Counted from the first letter of the stretch, positions 1 through 8,156 are shown. The stretch is DNA of 24,164 nucleotides from Limosilactobacillus pontis (GCF_002940945.1 NZ_PNFV01000015.1:1-24164), one strand, 5' to 3'. A program made the numbers and translations. Notes: a model not told the origin generated them from the sequence alone.

Positions 1-18
1 ATCAAACTCTCATATAAA
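1..18 (-). rRNA. 16S rRNA gene, 5' end only (partial)
   Basis: Read on the minus strand, the first bases give TTTATATGAGAGTTTGAT, the start of a Firmicute 16S rRNA (the AGAGTTTGAT primer site). Only about 18 nt lie in the window and the gene continues to the left. The boundary is placed by analogy with the B. subtilis 16S 5' end. The leader and promoters to the right support this reading. Confidence 0.9.
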
Positions 19-225
19 ATATAAGAACTTGAATAGCTCTAAATCAAATTAATTAAGCGAATTGACTTCGCAAATGTTTTGCTTCAAATCACCGAAGTGA
101 TTGAAGACCCTACACATTTAGTTCGTCAAAAACTTTGTTCAGTTTTCAAAGGTCTACCGTGTTGGCAAAAGCCAACACCATTAGTTTATCACCATTACGC
201 TAATACGAACAGCAAACAGCTTAAC
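19..225 (-). other. rRNA operon leader with boxA-like element and processing hairpins
   Basis: Transcribed leader between promoter P2 and 16S. On the minus strand it holds CCTTTGAAAACTGAAC (about 138-153), which resembles the B. subtilis boxA antitermination element. A perfect 8-bp hairpin GTGTTGGC-TTTT-GCCAACAC lies at 159-178. A near-perfect hairpin lies at 82-106 and a 5-bp one at 57-71. No open frame is credible. Roles in antitermination and RNase III processing are inferred from other rrn leaders. Confidence 0.75.
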
Positions 226-226
226 T

Positions 227-255
227 AATATATCACATTGTCGTCCTTAAGTCAA
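227..255 (-). promoter_or_regulatory. rRNA promoter P2
   Basis: Minus-strand -35 TTGACT (250-255), a 17-bp spacer and -10 TATATT (227-232). It is the promoter nearer to 16S, with initiation expected near 219. Confidence 0.8.
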
Positions 256-312
256 TAAGTAATTTATCAACTAAATCAAGTTGATTACTCAACCCCCGTG
301 ACAACGTTAATT

Positions 313-341
313 ACTATAACGTGAATCTCACCCTCTGTCAA
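313..341 (-). promoter_or_regulatory. rRNA promoter P1 with AT-rich upstream tract
   Basis: Minus-strand consensus -35 TTGACA (336-341), an exact 17-bp spacer and -10 TATAGT (313-318). The A/T-rich tract at 342-356 just upstream could act as an UP element. The tandem P1/P2 layout is typical of Firmicute rrn operons. From 360 to 493 I see no gene and no convincing terminator for tyrS. Confidence 0.85.
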
Positions 342-493
342 CAACAAAATTTCAACCGTCCATCAGTCCTATGCTATTTCAAAACTTTATTCATCTAAGC
401 ATACATTAATATTCGGATGCACAATAAAAAGCGATCATCCCAAGTTTTATAAAGCGAAGAATAACCGTTTTTTATTAACATTTATTTTATTAG

Positions 494-1744
494 CTATTTT
501 ACCCGCGCCAGGAAGTAATGTTTCTTTCCCTTTCGAACAATCACAAATTTACCAGCAAAATGAGTGCTAGGGTCAATCTCAGCATCGACATCATCAACCT
601 TCTCACCATTAATCCGAATGGCTCCGTTGGAAACGTCCTGACGAGCTTGGCGACGGGATGGCTCAATTCCATTATCGGTCAGCCAGATAACAATATTCTC
701 TTTCTTGTTCTCAACGTCGACAGATGGCATATTCTTAAAGCCCTGTTCGATTTCATCGACAGACAAATCTGCAACGTCACCAGAGAAGAGGGCCTTACTG
801 ATCCGTTCAGCTTCTTCAACCGCTGCCTCCCCATGGACGAACTTCGTTACCTCTTCAGCCAGGCGGCGTTGCGCTTCCCGCTTCCACGGTTCATTCTTAA
901 CCTTCTCGGCCAAGGCATCGATCTCATCCTTGGAGAGGAAGGTAAAGTACTTCAAGTATTTAACAACATCGCGGTCATCTTGGTTGATCCAGAATTGGTA
1001 GAACTCATATGGAGAGGTCTTCTTTGGATCCAGCCAAACGGCTCCACCGGCAGTCTTACCAAACTTAGTCCCATCAGCCTTCAGCATCAATGGAATCGTT
1101 AGACCATATACCTTCGTGTCGGGGCCTTCAACCTTGTGAATCAAGTCAATTCCGGCTGTGATGTTTCCCCACTGGTCAGACCCACCGATCTGTAGTTGAA
1201 CATCGTTATGCCGGTAAAGATGTAAGAAGTCAACGGATTGGAGAATCTGGTAGGTAAACTCGGTGAAAGAGATCCCTGCTTCCAAGCGACTAGCCACGAC
1301 TTCCTTATTCAACATCGTGTTGATATTAAACAGTTTCCCGTAGTCACGCAGGAAGTCCAGTAGACTGATCTGAGAGAGCCAATCGTAGTTGTTGACAATC
1401 GTGAAGTTCTCCGTACCAAAGAGCTTCTTCATCTGGGCGGTCAGTGCTTCCTCGTTATGATGAACTTGATCCATTGTCTGCAGCTGCCGTTCGGACTTGC
1501 GGCCGGACGGATCACCGATCGCACCGGTTCCCCCACCAATGATGATAACCGGGTGGTGGCCGGCCAGCTGGAAGCGTTTGAGGATCATGAATGGAATCAA
1601 ATGACCAATGTGCAAACTATCACCCGTCGGGTCAGTCCCGCAATAAAGGGCAATCTTATTGTTATCCGTCAGTTCCTTCAACGCATCGAGATCGGTGGCC
1701 TGGTTGATCGCACCGCGCCACTTCAAATCATCAATAATGTTCAT
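494..1744 (-). CDS. tyrS: Tyrosyl-tRNA synthetase
   Basis: Class I aminoacyl-tRNA synthetase that charges tRNA-Tyr in the cytoplasm; 416 aa, normal for bacterial TyrRS. The HIGH motif is at residues 45-48 and the KMSKS equivalent KFGKT at 227-231. Residues matching the Geobacillus TyrRS tyrosine pocket are present (Y34, D78, Y165, Q169, D172). The C-terminal ~65 residues form an S4-like RNA-binding domain that includes SRRQARQDV. The ATG start has AGGAGG about 9 nt upstream. The gene is preceded by a tyrosine T-box leader and followed by the rrn promoters on the same strand. I find no good intrinsic terminator between tyrS and rrn, so some read-through is possible. Confidence 0.98.
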   Translation of the reverse strand: MNIIDDLKWRGAINQATDLDALKELTDNNKIALYCGTDPTGDSLHIGHLIPFMILKRFQLAGHHPVIIIGGGTGAIGDPSGRKSERQLQTMDQVHHNEEALTAQMKKLFGTENFTIVNNYDWLSQISLLDFLRDYGKLFNINTMLNKEVVASRLEAGISFTEFTYQILQSVDFLHLYRHNDVQLQIGGSDQWGNITAGIDLIHKVEGPDTKVYGLTIPLMLKADGTKFGKTAGGAVWLDPKKTSPYEFYQFWINQDDRDVVKYLKYFTFLSKDEIDALAEKVKNEPWKREAQRRLAEEVTKFVHGEAAVEEAERISKALFSGDVADLSVDEIEQGFKNMPSVDVENKKENIVIWLTDNGIEPSRRQARQDVSNGAIRINGEKVDDVDAEIDPSTHFAGKFVIVRKGKKHYFLARVK

Positions 1745-1776
1745 CTGCTATTCCTCCTAAATCTTAAACCACGGAT

Positions 1777-2008
1777 AAAAAAAGCCCCTAACTCCATTAA
1801 GAAGTCAGGGACGATTTAACCGCGTTACCACCTTGAATTGCAACCAGATTGGCTACCACTCTCCGCCGATAACGGGGCGATCCGTTCATATAGACGAGCT
1901 CGACAAGTGTAATTCATTGCACAGCTTTGGTAGGCTTCCAATGACCGCCTACTCCCTAAATGACCCACTGGCAATTACTGAGTCTTGCGTCAGCGCCCTT
2001 TCATAATT
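1777..2008 (-). promoter_or_regulatory. T-box riboswitch (tyrosine) controlling tyrS
   Basis: The minus-strand leader carries the T-box signature GGTGGTAACGCGG (1820-1832), which pairs with the uncharged tRNA acceptor end. Next comes a terminator: CCCTGACTTC pairs with GGAGTTAGGGG (hairpin 1785-1811), then a run of seven T (1777-1783). In the Stem I region the specifier-loop-like GAATTACACTTG places a UAC tyrosine codon at 1909-1911. AGGGAGTAG further upstream resembles the conserved Stem I apical motif. Uncharged tRNA-Tyr should stabilise the antiterminator and raise tyrS expression. The exact 5' end is inferred from the promoter. Confidence 0.93.
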
Positions 2009-2014
2009 GCCGTT

Positions 2015-2044
2015 ATTGTACTAGTTGGCGGGCCGGCATGTCAA
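2015..2044 (-). promoter_or_regulatory. tyrS T-box promoter
   Basis: Minus-strand -35 TTGACA (2039-2044), an 18-bp spacer and -10 TACAAT (2015-2020), just upstream of T-box Stem I. Confidence 0.75.
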
Positions 2045-2052
2045 GGTCAAAC

Positions 2053-2077
2053 AAAAAAGTGGCCATGAATGGTCACT
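2053..2077 (-). terminator. Intrinsic terminator of the DUF975 gene
   Basis: Minus-strand AGTGACCAT and ATGGCCACT form a hairpin with one G-U pair (2058-2077), followed by six T (2053-2058). It lies just past the stop at 2089 and just before the tyrS promoter, so it separates the two units. Confidence 0.8.
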
Positions 2078-2088
2078 TCTCGTTATCA

Positions 2089-3132
2089 TTATTCGTCTTT
2101 CTTAGCTTCCCGCTTGTGTGTAGTATCCTTCTTGGCAACTGGTGTCGGTTGTTTCTTCGGCTTAGCAGGCGTATAAACCTCGTGAACGTAAGCCTCACCG
2201 GTCAGTTCGGCAACCGGCTTGAAAATATTCTTAAAGACTACGTCAACGTCGACTGGGTCCGGTGCGTTCTTACTCTTAACAAAGTACAAGGTTCCAGTAG
2301 CGAGAATAACCGGCAGGTAGCAGGCAATCCCAATGATCAATAGTGCAATGCCGACGTAGGTCAGGACGTAGGTGGCGGTGTAGTTTCCGTAAAAGGCTAC
2401 CCCACCAAAAATTAGTGTCCATACTAAGACCGGCAGAACCTCGCAGACTACATTGATTAGCAGATAGTTCCACTTCCGGCCAGTCATGAACCGCCGACTA
2501 GCCGTCAGAGCATGCCGCATTGACTGACCAAGGAACTGAGGCTGCTTCTCCCGGTAGAGAAAGTATGACTGGGAATATTCCAAAGCCTTCCAGAGGATCA
2601 CGATGTCGTTGATGATCCGGATGATCAGTGGCCAAACACTACTCTTAGTCATCCCGCCGACCAGGCCGCCGATAATGTCCAGCGGCAGGCTCCACAAGAA
2701 GACAAACAGGCCGATATAGAGGGCAATTCGCCAAACCTGATTTTTCCGCAGATGCTTGTAGTGCATCCAAATTGAGCCGGCACTGACCGGCTGTTCAGGA
2801 TGGGCTAGGCGATCCCAGTAGGTGTACTGGATGGCTACCATGAAGAAGTTGAAAAAGAAGGACAGCGCAATGGAGATTGCAGCCGCGCCCAAGATTTCCA
2901 GTAACCCCATCAAGAGGGCCGCTGGTGATGCCATTCCATACATAATCATCATGACACTCATCATCATAGAAGACATCACGCTGGTAGCGAGAAAACTAAG
3001 AATGCAGGTCAGGGCAATGAAGATAATGGCAATCCCACCGACGGGCCACATTGCCTTGAGGTAATTAGGCTTTACCAGAGCCTTGAGTTCCATAATAAAA
3101 CTCTTTAATGGTAAACTATGTTGTTTTTTCAT
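2089..3132 (-). CDS. DUF975-family integral membrane protein
   Basis: Up to 347 aa with about six hydrophobic segments (roughly residues 28-52, 57-75, 78-105, 135-165, 220-245, 250-285) and a charged, lysine-rich cytoplasmic-looking tail. The segment with ALEYSQSYFLY, followed by ALTASRRFMTGRKW, matches the conserved core of the DUF975 family (SR-M-G-K pattern). The function of this family is unknown. A methionine-rich stretch lies near residues 53-67. The start is uncertain: the first ATG (3132) has GGAG 13 nt upstream, while an internal ATG (residue 14) has only AAAGAG. The gene is single, with its own promoter and terminator. Confidence 0.8.
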   Translation of the reverse strand: MKKQHSLPLKSFIMELKALVKPNYLKAMWPVGGIAIIFIALTCILSFLATSVMSSMMMSVMMIMYGMASPAALLMGLLEILGAAAISIALSFFFNFFMVAIQYTYWDRLAHPEQPVSAGSIWMHYKHLRKNQVWRIALYIGLFVFLWSLPLDIIGGLVGGMTKSSVWPLIIRIINDIVILWKALEYSQSYFLYREKQPQFLGQSMRHALTASRRFMTGRKWNYLLINVVCEVLPVLVWTLIFGGVAFYGNYTATYVLTYVGIALLIIGIACYLPVILATGTLYFVKSKNAPDPVDVDVVFKNIFKPVAELTGEAYVHEVYTPAKPKKQPTPVAKKDTTHKREAKKDE

Positions 3133-3171
3133 CTTAAAAAATCGACTCCATCTACATTTGATTTATTTTCC

Positions 3172-3201
3172 ATCATAACACAATTGTGACGGTCCACAAT
3201 T
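3172..3201 (-). promoter_or_regulatory. Putative promoter with inverted-repeat operator for the DUF975 gene
   Basis: Minus-strand -10 TATGAT (3172-3177) lies 16 bp from a weak -35 TTGTGG (3194-3199). An inverted repeat AATTGTG-N6-CACAATT (3182-3201) covers the spacer and -35. The left arm also belongs to a 10-bp palindrome CACAATTGTG (3179-3188). This looks like a repressor site, but I cannot name the regulator. Confidence 0.45.
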
Positions 3202-3247
3202 CTTTCACTAGGATCTTCGCAATCTTTTCAAAACTTTAAAACAGAAG

Positions 3248-3284
3248 AAATTCCCGGTCATCAGGGGGAGATGGTCGGGAATTT
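3248..3284 (-). terminator. Intrinsic terminator of gpmA
   Basis: A perfect 9-bp stem AAATTCCCG / CGGGAATTT (3248-3256 and 3276-3284) is followed on the minus strand by a T-rich tract with interruptions. It lies about 60 nt past the gpmA stop. Confidence 0.8.
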
Positions 3285-3346
3285 CGGCTGCCAGCCGTGG
3301 ATTGGGTACACAGTTGACAGTAATTATGTTAGTGGAAATCGCTATT

Positions 3347-4033
3347 TTAGTACTTTTCCTTGCTGAGAACATTCAGCTTATCATCGAAGTCATAAACAAC
3401 CGGTTGACCAGTAGCCATTTCCAGGTTCATGATGTCATCATCAGAGATGTTTTCGATGTACTTACTCAAAGCACGGAGGGAGTTACCATGAGCAGCGATG
3501 ATAACGTTCTTACCATCCAAAAGCTTTGGTGCAATTTCATCTTGCCATAATGGGATAACCCGTTCCAGGGTAACCTTCAAGTTTTCACCACCAGGTACGG
3601 TCCGTGGGTCCAGGTTAGCGTAACGACGGTCGTGCAGAGCAGAACCTTCGTCACTTGCCTTCAGCAATGGTGGCAGAACATCATATGAACGACGCCAGAT
3701 GTGAACTTGTTCGTCCCCGTACTTTTCAGCAGTAGCCTTCTTGTTCAGGCCCTGCAGAGCGCCATAGTGACGTTCGTTCAGACGCCAGGTCTTGGTTTCA
3801 GGGATCCAGAGTTGGTCACATTCTTCAAGAGCGTAGTGCAACGTCTTGATGGCACGCTTCAGAACAGAAGTGTAAGCGTAGTCGAATTCGATACCATGTT
3901 CCTTAAGGGCCTTACCAGCTTCCTTAGCTTGTTCAACACCCTTTTCGCTCAAGTCAACGTCGATCCAACCGGTGAACTTGTTAGCCAGGTTCCATTCACT
4001 TTGACCGTGACGAATCAGTACTAATTTAGCCAT
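3347..4033 (-). CDS. gpmA: 2,3-bisphosphoglycerate-dependent phosphoglycerate mutase
   Basis: Glycolytic enzyme that interconverts 3- and 2-phosphoglycerate; 228 aa, the usual dPGM length. The phosphohistidine motif [10 protein letters not shown] puts the catalytic His at residue 9. R8, R60 and E87 ([11 protein letters not shown]) are present, and the second histidine is H182 in [10 protein letters not shown]. The frame is open further upstream to 4132, but the family start [10 protein letters not shown] at 4033 has AGAGGT about 10 nt upstream, and the promoter lies inside the apparent extension. The gene is monocistronic with its own promoter and terminator. Codon use looks more restricted than in its neighbours, as expected for a highly expressed glycolytic gene (impression only). 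Confidence 0.96.
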   Translation of the reverse strand: MAKLVLIRHGQSEWNLANKFTGWIDVDLSEKGVEQAKEAGKALKEHGIEFDYAYTSVLKRAIKTLHYALEECDQLWIPETKTWRLNERHYGALQGLNKKATAEKYGDEQVHIWRRSYDVLPPLLKASDEGSALHDRRYANLDPRTVPGGENLKVTLERVIPLWQDEIAPKLLDGKNVIIAAHGNSLRALSKYIENISDDDIMNLEMATGQPVVYDFDDKLNVLSKEKY

Positions 4034-4088
4034 ATTGTCTTTGACCTCTTTCTTCTTAAAAAATACCATGCTATTGCATTTCTCTACT

Positions 4089-4117
4089 ATTTTAATCCAA
4101 TCACGGATAAATGCCAA
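4089..4117 (-). promoter_or_regulatory. gpmA promoter
   Basis: Minus-strand -35 TTGGCA (4112-4117), a 17-bp spacer and -10 TAAAAT (4089-4094), about 55 nt before the gpmA ATG. It supports the shorter gpmA start. Confidence 0.75.
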
Positions 4118-4156
4118 TAGGGTGGTCCGCAAAATGTTGGCTTTTCGTGAAGGAGA

Positions 4157-4669
4157 TCACGATCCCATACTAGTCACCATTTGAGGAGACTCTCGGATTG
4201 TCACTCCACCCAGCAGCATGAAGCCAGTGATCCGAATGGTCGGGCCTGAACCCGTCACATGGGCTGAACGCTTGTCGGTAATTCCGGCCAGCAGCTTCAG
4301 TGAGTGATCCTCAACCCGCCAGCCAGCAGGCAAGAAGAGATCACTGCCGCCCAAAATATTGACAAAGCTGGTGTCGACCACTACCTCCTCGTTGCCAGAA
4401 CCGAGGTAAAGCTTGGTGCCACCCAGCAAGTTTACACTGGTGACTTGTTGGCTACGAGATTCGAGTTCGCGCTGTGAACCACTGAGGATGCTTACGTTGG
4501 CATTCCATCTTAGGACCAGGTAGGCAATCGCGCCGACGGTCACCAGAGCCGCAATGGTGGTTAGGACCCGTGACCAGAAGGGGTCAAGCAGGGAGCTCTT
4601 GGCCAGAATATAAAGGGCCACCACGGCCAACACCGTCAGGCCGATCAGCCGGTCATTATTCTTTTTCAT
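4157..4669 (-). CDS. LiaF-like membrane protein (cell-wall-stress type, DUF2154-like C-terminus)
   Basis: 170 aa. Two N-terminal transmembrane helices (about residues 8-25 and 33-53) precede a soluble domain with a repeated beta-strand pattern: LLGGTKLYLG, ILGGSDLFLP, LLAGITDKRS, LLGGVTIRES. This recurring LLGG pattern is typical of the LiaF / toast-rack C-terminal domain of proteins that sense or control envelope stress. LiaF normally inhibits the LiaS kinase, but no liaS or liaR is adjacent, so the partner is unknown. The ATG has GAGGAGAT 7 nt upstream. The gene lies between purD and gpmA on the same strand, with the purD terminator before it. Family placement is by pattern, not by search. 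Confidence 0.72.
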   Translation of the reverse strand: MKKNNDRLIGLTVLAVVALYILAKSSLLDPFWSRVLTTIAALVTVGAIAYLVLRWNANVSILSGSQRELESRSQQVTSVNLLGGTKLYLGSGNEEVVVDTSFVNILGGSDLFLPAGWRVEDHSLKLLAGITDKRSAHVTGSGPTIRITGFMLLGGVTIRESPQMVTSMGS

Positions 4670-4702
4670 TTGTCATCTCCTCTTTTCTTTTTTAGTGGAC
4701 TA

Positions 4703-4729
4703 ATTATAACAAAGAACGTGCCTTGCCAA
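4703..4729 (-). promoter_or_regulatory. Possible promoter of the LiaF-like gene, overlapping the purD terminator
   Basis: Minus-strand -10 TATAAT (4703-4708) with TTGGCA (4724-4729) 15 bp upstream. The spacing is short, so the -35 is doubtful. The -35 lies inside the purD terminator hairpin. Confidence 0.45.
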
Positions 4730-4749
4730 TAGTGGCGAAGCACGTTCTT
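4712..4749 (-). terminator. Intrinsic terminator of the purC-purD operon
   Basis: A 10-bp perfect stem AAGAACGTGC / GCACGTTCTT (4712-4721, 4740-4749) has further pairing inside (GCCA/TGGC) and is followed on the minus strand by TTTGTTATAATT. It starts 4 nt past the purD stop. The T-run is imperfect. Confidence 0.75.
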
Positions 4750-4753
4750 ATCA

Positions 4754-6013
4754 CTAATTTAAACCAGCCTTGGCACCGATATCGTGCCGATAGAAACACT
4801 CCGGCTCATTCAGACGGGCAAGGTAATCATAAACCCGGTCGTGGGCCACCTGCAGGTTATCGGCCTGGGCTAGGACCATCAGAAGTCGGCCTCCGGCACC
4901 ACGCAGGTCAGCGAGGTCACCACTAACGTTGGCGTAATCAAGGTCAATGTCGGGTACCCGGGGCAGCTCACCAAGGGGCTGGTTATGCTGAGGATCGGTC
5001 GGGTACCCCTTCGCGGCCAAAACAACTCCCAGGCAGGCGGTATCGCTGACCACCACTTCTGGGAGGGGCCGGTCGCTAAGGGCAGCATCAACTAGGTCAA
5101 AAAGATCTGTCCGCAGTCGCGGCAGGATCACTTGGGTTTCCGGGTCACCTAGCCGGACATTGTACTCGATTACCTTGGGGCCGTCTTGAGTTAGAATTAG
5201 GCCAATATAGAGGATGCCGTGGTAATGATAGTTTCCCGCCACCAGGCCATGGACGGTTGGGACCACTACTTGATCGATCATTGCCTGGCGGTCGGCGGGA
5301 TCAAGCTGGGGCAATGGACTGTAGGCACCCATCCCCCCGGTATTGGGTCCCTGGTCGCCGTCAAAGGCCCGCTTATGGTCCTGGGCCATCGGCAGGATCC
5401 GGTACTGGTCGTCACTAAGCAGGACAAACATCGAATATTCGGGTCCTTGAAGGCACTCTTCCAATACCAGTCGGGATTGGCCCTGACTGAACATCTCCTT
5501 AATGGTTTGGACAGCAGTCGTCTTGTCTGGAGCAATCACAACCCCTTTGCCCCCAGCTAACCCGTTTTCCTTAATCACCACCGGAAAGCCGAATTGATCA
5601 ACGTGGGCAATCGCACTGGCCTGATCACGGTAAGAGGCGTGCTGGGCAGTTGGCACCCCGTAGCTGTTCATAAAATTAAGGGCATACTCCTTTGACCCCT
5701 CCAACTGAGCAGCCCGGGCAGTCGGCCCAAATGCCTGTAGGCCGGCCGCCTGAAAGTCATCGATAATCCCGTCAACCAGGCAGTCTTCCGGTCCAACGAA
5801 GGTCCAAATCACCTGGTGCTCCTTGGCAAAGCGGATTAAATTAGTGAAATCCGTCTCAGCGATATCTACCGGCTGAACACCAATCGTAGTCATCCCCACA
5901 TTACCAGGCGCACAGTAGACTTGTTTTACCCGGGGGCTGGCCTGCAGCTTGCGGGCAATTGCAAATTCACGACCGCCTTGACCGACTACCAGTACATTTA
6001 CTTGCTCTCCCAT
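4754..6013 (-). CDS. purD: Phosphoribosylamine-glycine ligase (GAR synthetase)
   Basis: Second step of purine synthesis: phosphoribosylamine + glycine + ATP to GAR. 419 aa, full length. Order: N-terminal PRA-binding fold (GQGGRE 11-16), ATP-grasp core with GLAGGKGVVIA and EEC-LQGPEYSMFVL, the conserved DHKRAFDGDQGPNTGGMGAYSP, and NVRLGDPETQVILPRL with Mg-binding Glu/Asn. Residue 17 is Phe where many PurD proteins have His (GGREH). The ATG has GAGGTG 8 nt upstream. It is the last gene of the pur operon, 19 nt after purH, with a terminator just behind. Confidence 0.97.
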   Translation of the reverse strand: MGEQVNVLVVGQGGREFAIARKLQASPRVKQVYCAPGNVGMTTIGVQPVDIAETDFTNLIRFAKEHQVIWTFVGPEDCLVDGIIDDFQAAGLQAFGPTARAAQLEGSKEYALNFMNSYGVPTAQHASYRDQASAIAHVDQFGFPVVIKENGLAGGKGVVIAPDKTTAVQTIKEMFSQGQSRLVLEECLQGPEYSMFVLLSDDQYRILPMAQDHKRAFDGDQGPNTGGMGAYSPLPQLDPADRQAMIDQVVVPTVHGLVAGNYHYHGILYIGLILTQDGPKVIEYNVRLGDPETQVILPRLRTDLFDLVDAALSDRPLPEVVVSDTACLGVVLAAKGYPTDPQHNQPLGELPRVPDIDLDYANVSGDLADLRGAGGRLLMVLAQADNLQVAHDRVYDYLARLNEPECFYRHDIGAKAGLN

Positions 6014-6032
6014 TACGACACCTCATTCTTAT

Positions 6033-7571
6033 TTAGTGACGGAAGTGACGAATTCCAGTCATCACCATTGCTATGCCGTACTTATTTGCCATGTCAATTG
6101 ACTCCTGGTCACGGATCGAGCCACCCGGTTGAACTACCACCTTGATACCGTGCTGACCGGCATACTCGACGCAGTCCCCGAACGGAAAGAAGGCGTCAGA
6201 CGCCATTACAGTCCGGTCATCAATGGCCTCCCCAGCATGTTTGACGGCAATCTTCAGAGAGTCGATCCGGTTCGGTTGTCCCTCGCCAACGCCTAAAGTC
6301 CGCTGGTCGTTAGCAAGAACAATGGCGTTTGACTTAGCATGCTTGACGGCCTTCCAGGCAAACAGCAGATTCTTAAGCTGGTCTTCAGTTGGTTGGACAG
6401 TGGTGACACAATGCCAATCATGGTAGTCCTCCTTCAAGGTATCCTGCTCCTGCATCAGCATCCCGCCCATGACAGAAACTATCTCGCGTTTGGTTGATTC
6501 GTCCTTGTGGGTAAAGTCGAGACTGAGCAGGCGGATGTTCTTCTTCTTGGCTAAGATCGCGTAAGCATCATCATCAAAGCCGGGAGCAATCACGATCTCT
6601 AAGAAGATCTTATGCATTTTAGTGGCAGTGGCTAGGTCGACCCGCCGGTTTAAAGCAACCACCCCGCCAAAGATCGAAACGGGATCAGCGGCGTAAGCTC
6701 GGTCCCAGGCCTCTGTCAGGCTCTGACCACGACCGATGCCGCACGGATTCATATGCTTCATCGCCACCACGGTTGGCTCCTCGAACTCGCGAATGCAGCG
6801 CAGGGCCTCATCGGCATCCTTGATGTTGTTATAAGATAGCTGTTTGCCATGCAGCTGCTTAGCACTCAAGATAGAGTAACGTTTTGGGATGGCATCCTCA
6901 TAAAGCCAGGCCTGCTGGTGGGCATTTTCACCGTAACGCATCTTCTCCTTCAAGTTCCAGGTCAAAGTCAGCTGCTCAGGATCGGCCAGGCCATTCTGTT
7001 TGGTAAGGTACTGGGAAATCAAAGCATCGTAGGCCGCGGTATGCCGGAAAGCCTTAGCCGCCAATTTGGCCCGGGTATCCGGAGTAGTATTGCCATCATC
7101 TTTGATCTCATCCAGGACCTGCTTGTAATCATGCTTATCAACCACTACAGTGACGTCATGGTAGTTCTTAGCAGCCGACCGAACCATTGATGGGCCACCA
7201 ATGTCAATGTTCTCAATTGCGTCGGCCAGCTTAACATCTGGCTGTTCGATCGTTTCCTTAAACGGGTATAGGTTGACGCAGACCAGGTCAATTGGGGTGA
7301 TACCATGCTGCTGCAAGGTTGCCATATGCTCAGGCAGGTCACGCCGGGCTAGTAAGCCACCATGAACGTATGGATTCAGAGTTTTGACCCGACCATCAAG
7401 GATCTCCGGAAAATGGGTGACATCCTCGATACTGATCGTCTTCACGCCGGCATCATCGAGGATTTTCTTTGTTCCACCCGTCGACACAATCTCGTAGTCG
7501 TTAGCAGCCAGCCCCTTAACAAAGGGGATCAAGTCGGTCTTATCAGATACACTTACCAATGCACGCTTCAT
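6033..7571 (-). CDS. purH: Bifunctional AICAR formyltransferase / IMP cyclohydrolase
   Basis: Last two steps to IMP; uses 10-formyl-THF made by Fhs. 512 aa, full length. The N-terminal MGS-like IMP cyclohydrolase domain (about 1-145) has STGGT (30-34), DGRVKTLNP (59-67) and [16 protein letters not shown] (121-136). The C-terminal formyltransferase domain has RYGENAHQ (212-219) and the catalytic Lys272-His273 in [10 protein letters not shown]. The ATG has AAGGAGAA 8 nt upstream. The purN stop is 3 nt before this start, so the two are probably translationally coupled. Confidence 0.98.
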   Translation of the reverse strand: MKRALVSVSDKTDLIPFVKGLAANDYEIVSTGGTKKILDDAGVKTISIEDVTHFPEILDGRVKTLNPYVHGGLLARRDLPEHMATLQQHGITPIDLVCVNLYPFKETIEQPDVKLADAIENIDIGGPSMVRSAAKNYHDVTVVVDKHDYKQVLDEIKDDGNTTPDTRAKLAAKAFRHTAAYDALISQYLTKQNGLADPEQLTLTWNLKEKMRYGENAHQQAWLYEDAIPKRYSILSAKQLHGKQLSYNNIKDADEALRCIREFEEPTVVAMKHMNPCGIGRGQSLTEAWDRAYAADPVSIFGGVVALNRRVDLATATKMHKIFLEIVIAPGFDDDAYAILAKKKNIRLLSLDFTHKDESTKREIVSVMGGMLMQEQDTLKEDYHDWHCVTTVQPTEDQLKNLLFAWKAVKHAKSNAIVLANDQRTLGVGEGQPNRIDSLKIAVKHAGEAIDDRTVMASDAFFPFGDCVEYAGQHGIKVVVQPGGSIRDQESIDMANKYGIAMVMTGIRHFRH

Positions 7572-7574
7572 GAA

Positions 7575-8156
7575 TTAATTCTCCTTTTCTTTCAATGCAG
7601 TTAACGCTTGTTTCAATGCCAGGGGGTACAACTGATGTTCGGTAGTGTGAACCCGTTTCGTCAGGATAGCCGCCGTGTCCGTTGGCAGGATTGGCACATG
7701 ACACTGGGCAATAATTGGGCCGGAATCCAGGCCAGCATCGATGTAGTGAACCGTCACCCCTGTTTGGGTTCGATGGTCCGCAAAGGCTCGTTCAATTGAG
7801 TGCAGGCCCGGATATTCAGGCAGCCAGGCCGGATGAAGATTGACGATCCGATGGTCATAGCGATTAAGGATTGTCGGGCCCACCACCCGAAGGTAGCCAG
7901 CCAGGGCGATAAAGTCAATCTGGTATTCCTGGAGGAGGGCCAGCAGCTTTTCTTCGTAAGCCGCCTTGCCACCACAAGACTTAACGGTAAAGCTAACAGC
8001 TGGGATACCAAGACGCTGTGCGCGGGCCATCACTGGAGCATCCGGGTGGTTACAGAAGAGCAGGGCCAGCTCACCGGGTAGATCGCCAGAATGAAAATGC
8101 TTAGCTAGAACTTCAAAGTTAGTTCCGTTGCCTGATGCTAAAATTGCGGTTCTCAT
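7575..8156 (-). CDS. purN: Phosphoribosylglycinamide formyltransferase
   Basis: Third step: GAR + 10-formyl-THF to FGAR. 193 aa. The N-terminal nucleotide loop is SGNGTNF, and the catalytic triad N106, H108 (NLHPAWLP) and D144 (DAGLDSGPII) falls at the E. coli numbering. The frame is open upstream to 8351, but that stretch is purM in another frame. The family start MRTAILASGNG at 8156 has TGAGGTG about 7 nt upstream, and that site includes the purM stop codon TGA. This is a tight operon junction with probable coupling. Confidence 0.97.
   Translation of the reverse strand: MRTAILASGNGTNFEVLAKHFHSGDLPGELALLFCNHPDAPVMARAQRLGIPAVSFTVKSCGGKAAYEEKLLALLQEYQIDFIALAGYLRVVGPTILNRYDHRIVNLHPAWLPEYPGLHSIERAFADHRTQTGVTVHYIDAGLDSGPIIAQCHVPILPTDTAAILTKRVHTTEHQLYPLALKQALTALKEKEN

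Noticed and set aside
3285..3297. CGGCTGCCAGCCG mini-hairpin
   Set aside because: Only 5 bp with a 3-nt loop and no T-run; the neighbouring 3248-3284 hairpin is the terminator.
4034..4132. N-terminal extension of gpmA
   Set aside because: The promoter lies inside it, and the family start with a good ribosome site is at 4033.
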